From Pelosinus propionicus DSM 13327 (lineage in GTDB: Bacteria > Bacillota > Negativicutes > DSM-13327): a stretch of DNA of 64,000 nucleotides. This document shows positions 61,858 to 64,000 of the stretch, piece after piece. The stretch covers positions 1 through 64,000 of the forward strand of contig NZ_FOTS01000016.1 in assembly GCF_900114615.1 (NCBI RefSeq), read 5' to 3'. A program made the translations under genes and the position numbers. A model generated the notes under the pieces. The model worked only from the letters and a program-made list of their open reading frames with translations, was not told the origin of the DNA and did not search any database. Numbering within the stretch: position 1 is the first letter of the stretch; every line of letters begins with the position of its first letter.

Positions 61858-62643
61858 ATGATTATCGATAGTCATGCGCATGTTATGCTTCCGCCAGAGC
61901 GGCAAATAATGCTTATGGCTGAAGCTAAAGTTGATCGAACGGTTCTTTTCAGCAGTATGGTACACCCAGAAATAACAAACGACATAAAGATGTTCGAGGA
62001 AGAACTGAATAAATTGTATGACATTTTGAATGGAATAAAAGATCCACTTAATGAAAGAATTCATGCTATTGAGGAGCTTGCCCAAATAATTAAAGAAAAT
62101 CCTGAAAAATATATCGGTTTCGGATCGATTCCTTTTGGTTTATCCTATTCAGAAAATCTGAAGTGGATAGAAAAACACATAATTGCTAATGGCTTCAGAG
62201 GAATAGGGGAACTGACACCAGGAGCAGGACAAGTATTGCAGATGGAATCATTGTTTTGCGCATCACAAGAAGTTGGCAATTTACCGTTATGGGTGCACAC
62301 TTTTTTCCCTTTGAAGGCTGAAGATATCAAAGAATTATTGACTTTAGTGAAACGATATCCTACTGTTCCGACGATAGTAGGTCATATGGGCGGAACACAT
62401 TGGTTAGATACGTTAAAAGCAATCAAAGAGTTACCAAACGCCTATTTAGATTTATCCGCCACCTATACTGCCATAGCTCCTTCCTTTGCGATCAAAGAAT
62501 TTCCAGAGAGAACCCTTTTCAGCTCGGACGCACCTTATTCTTCGCCATTAATAGCGAAAACGATAATAGAGCAAATTATAACAGATCCTTACGTTTTAGA
62601 TCGTGTACTAGGAGAAAATATAGCTAATCTTTTACAATTGTAA
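61858..62643 (+). CDS. Amidohydrolase-family metal-dependent hydrolase
   Basis: A 261-residue TIM-barrel amidohydrolase. The N-terminal metal site is DSHAHVMLPP; WVHTFFP, VGHMGG and SSDAPYSSP carry the later His and Asp ligands. It resembles the short amidohydrolase_2 group (decarboxylases/lactonases of the ACMSD type) and is only distantly related to the LigI-like pair at 52.7-54.7 kb. AAAGGAGG precedes the ATG. The upstream MerR gene probably controls it. Substrate unknown. Confidence 0.85.
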   Translation: MIIDSHAHVMLPPERQIMLMAEAKVDRTVLFSSMVHPEITNDIKMFEEELNKLYDILNGIKDPLNERIHAIEELAQIIKENPEKYIGFGSIPFGLSYSENLKWIEKHIIANGFRGIGELTPGAGQVLQMESLFCASQEVGNLPLWVHTFFPLKAEDIKELLTLVKRYPTVPTIVGHMGGTHWLDTLKAIKELPNAYLDLSATYTAIAPSFAIKEFPERTLFSSDAPYSSPLIAKTIIEQIITDPYVLDRVLGENIANLLQL

Positions 62644-62853
62644 TAACAGCGGGCATATTGGCTGGAGCGCCAAGAAAACAGAACCTCAAATCGTGTCCTA
62701 TTGCAAGGCTCATAGCCGCACCAGTACTGAAGCACGCAAGTAACAACGATGATGACAACAGAAAAAGTTGATTACGTTTTGACGTTGACAAATCAAGTAA
62801 TATTTCATTATTATGAATGGAAGGTTCTCTGAACCGCCATTCAGGTGGAGGTC

Positions 62854-63276
62854 TCAGGCAGAAAGCTCGAACGTTCCAATATTATCAACATCCAAGGTGA
62901 CAACAGCCGATTCAAAGGCGATTTCAAAAAGAACCAAATCATCTCCGGCTTGCTCTACTGTATCTTTGTAACCGGGTATTTTTTTGATAAAATGTTCAGC
63001 TGCGTCAAACACGGTGCGGGTACTTTTTTGTACGATACCTATTGCCTTAATATGTTCAATACCCTCGTGGGGTATTGTCGTAAAGGATATCTTATTATTA
63101 GCTTTAAATTCTTTAACCTTTTTATTATCTCCAAAGGTAGAAAACAGGACCACATTGGCGGCTGTGTCAAAATAGAAATTTACAACCCTAACATTGGGTT
63201 GACCATCAACGCAAGTAGCTAAAGCAATTTCGGTTTGGGTATCCATCAGTCGGAGGAAATCTTGTTTTGAATCCAT
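62854..63276 (-). CDS. Pyridoxamine 5'-phosphate oxidase-family (flavin-binding) protein
   Basis: A 140-residue split-barrel protein. ALATCVDGQPNVRVVNFYFD followed by VLFSTFGDNKKVKEFKAN is typical of small PNPOx-fold proteins that bind FMN or F420-like cofactors. AAAGGAG precedes the ATG. It diverges from a WYL-type regulator; a 10-bp inverted repeat (63318-63327 and 63341-63350) lies between them. The enzyme's substrate is not known. The stretch 62644-62853 shows no gene. Confidence 0.85.
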   Translation of the reverse strand: MDSKQDFLRLMDTQTEIALATCVDGQPNVRVVNFYFDTAANVVLFSTFGDNKKVKEFKANNKISFTTIPHEGIEHIKAIGIVQKSTRTVFDAAEHFIKKIPGYKDTVEQAGDDLVLFEIAFESAVVTLDVDNIGTFELSA

Positions 63277-63317
63277 TTTTTATTCTCCTTTATATGTTGT
63301 TCTGGTTGTAGTATGAT

Positions 63318-63350
63318 ATTAAATGGTGTCAATGAACGATACCATTTAAT
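63318..63350. promoter_or_regulatory. Inverted repeat operator between divergent genes
   Basis: ATTAAATGGT and ACCATTTAAT are exact complements with a 13-base spacer, 19 bp before the regulator start. A likely site for the WYL-type regulator. Confidence 0.55.
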
Positions 63351-63368
63351 TAAAAAGAGGAAAGCTAC

Positions 63369-64000
63369 ATGAAAAAATCAGAGCGGATAAATGATATGAT
63401 GATATATCTAAATGATAAAAAGTCTTTTAATCTCAAAAACATAATGGAACGGTATTCCATTTCAAAAAGCACAGCACTTCGAGATATTCAGTCTTTAGAA
63501 GAAATTGGTATGCCCATTTATTCAAATTCTGGGCGTAATGGGTGCTATGGCATTCTTCCTAATCGTTTATTATCTCCCATTGTTTTTACAATTGACGAGG
63601 TTCACGCATTGTATTTTTCTATGCAGACACTTAATGCCTATCAATCTACACCCTTTCACTTAAGCGTAGAAAAGTTAAAGCAAAAGTTTGAGAGTTGTAT
63701 ATCCGAAGAACGAATTAAAAGGCTGCGGAAAATGGATTTAATTTTTAGTTTGGGCAGTTACCAGAACAAGAATGAATGTGGCTGCTTAGAGCATATCCTA
63801 AACATGGCAATTGAAGAAAACGTATGTGAAGTGCGTTATACAAAAGGGGAAGTTGAGAAACAGTTTTATGTCCAGTTCTTTGATATTACCTCTGCCTATG
63901 GGCAATGGTATGCATCAGCATACAATTTTCAAACGAAGAAACCACAAGTATTCCGATGTGATAAAATTCATTCTGTGCAACGATCGGATAAATATATAGC
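63369..64000 (+). CDS. HTH/WYL-type (YafY-like) transcriptional regulator, 5' part
   Basis: The frame opens at ATG 63369 after AGAGGAAAG and is still open at the right edge (210 codons visible). The N-terminal HTH reads RINDMMIYLNDKKSFNLKNI and SISKSTALRDIQSLEEIG, then a linker and a region like the WYL domain start (YGQWYASAYNFQTKKPQVFR). Proteins of this type are about 300 residues, so roughly one third is missing. It diverges from the PNPOx-fold gene and probably regulates it. Confidence 0.8.
   Translation, partial: MKKSERINDMMIYLNDKKSFNLKNIMERYSISKSTALRDIQSLEEIGMPIYSNSGRNGCYGILPNRLLSPIVFTIDEVHALYFSMQTLNAYQSTPFHLSVEKLKQKFESCISEERIKRLRKMDLIFSLGSYQNKNECGCLEHILNMAIEENVCEVRYTKGEVEKQFYVQFFDITSAYGQWYASAYNFQTKKPQVFRCDKIHSVQRSDKYI

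Noticed and set aside
1-64000. CRISPR arrays, rRNA and tRNA genes
   Set aside because: No regularly spaced repeats and no tRNA or rRNA-like segments were found on reading the window.

Overview
The window looks like a chromosomal segment of an anaerobic, diderm Firmicute of the Negativicutes type (Sporomusa/Pelosinus-like). The basis is inference from gene content. There is an inverse autotransporter (intimin/invasin type), which needs an outer membrane. There are also strong GGAGG ribosome sites with frequent TTG and GTG starts, ferredoxin-dependent 2-oxoacid oxidoreductase genes, iron-sulfur flavoproteins, an oxygen-labile class I fumarase/tartrate dehydratase, and AT-rich Firmicute-like intergenic DNA. 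No rRNA, tRNA or CRISPR array was found.

Layout. 1-4.3 kb: tail of an IS3-type transposase, then a large invasin-like protein with about nine Ig-like repeats. 4.3-10.5 kb: two converging AzlC/AzlD export modules, each with an iron-sulfur flavoprotein and its own regulator (TrmB type and MocR type). 10.6-15.9 kb: HxlR regulator with a DMT permease, an IS1634/IS4-type insertion sequence, a LysR gene, and a MarR gene surrounded by very long palindromes. 16.2-21.9 kb: radical SAM protein, PHP phosphoesterase, cation/proton antiporter and a GAF-PAS-GGDEF diguanylate cyclase. 22.2-30.4 kb: a probable envelope or glycoconjugate region (DedA, two-component system, small EamA protein, UppP, a PfkB kinase broken by an amber codon, glycosyltransferase, nucleotidyltransferase, beta-phosphoglucomutase-like HAD). 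30.7-35.6 kb: a PrpR-type sigma-54 activator next to a clear -24/-12 promoter that drives a dicarboxylate symporter and a two-subunit fumarase/tartrate dehydratase. 35.7-38.3 kb: small genes (an HsdM/MCP chimera, YhcH, LysE, DJ-1/PfpI).

38.9-54.7 kb is the most notable part. It is a codirectional catabolic cluster: amidohydrolase/deacetylase, MFS, beta-hydroxyacid dehydrogenase, DASS anion permease, D-2-hydroxyacid dehydrogenase, HD protein, RraA-type aldolase, KorDABC 2-oxoacid:ferredoxin oxidoreductase, second MFS, dCache chemoreceptor, and two LigI-like lactonase paralogs, the second with a Tat-type leader. An RpiR/SIS regulator follows. I infer uptake, lactone opening, oxidation, aldol cleavage to pyruvate/oxaloacetate-type keto acids, and ferredoxin-linked oxidation to acyl-CoA. 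The true substrate cannot be read from sequence.

55.9-64 kb: a duplicated DJ-1 gene tail, two CBO0543 membrane proteins, FosX, a DMT permease and a 2-hydroxyacid dehydrogenase sharing a duplicated promoter module, LysR, MerR with an amidohydrolase, and a flavin/pyridoxamine-oxidase-fold protein divergent from a WYL-type regulator that runs off the end.

Several gene remnants (HsdM/MCP chimera, DJ-1 tail, alpha/beta-hydrolase head, possible MCP tail), a 128-bp MITE-like element and a dispersed intergenic hairpin repeat show that the region has been rearranged repeatedly. All family assignments were made by reading the sequence, without database searches.
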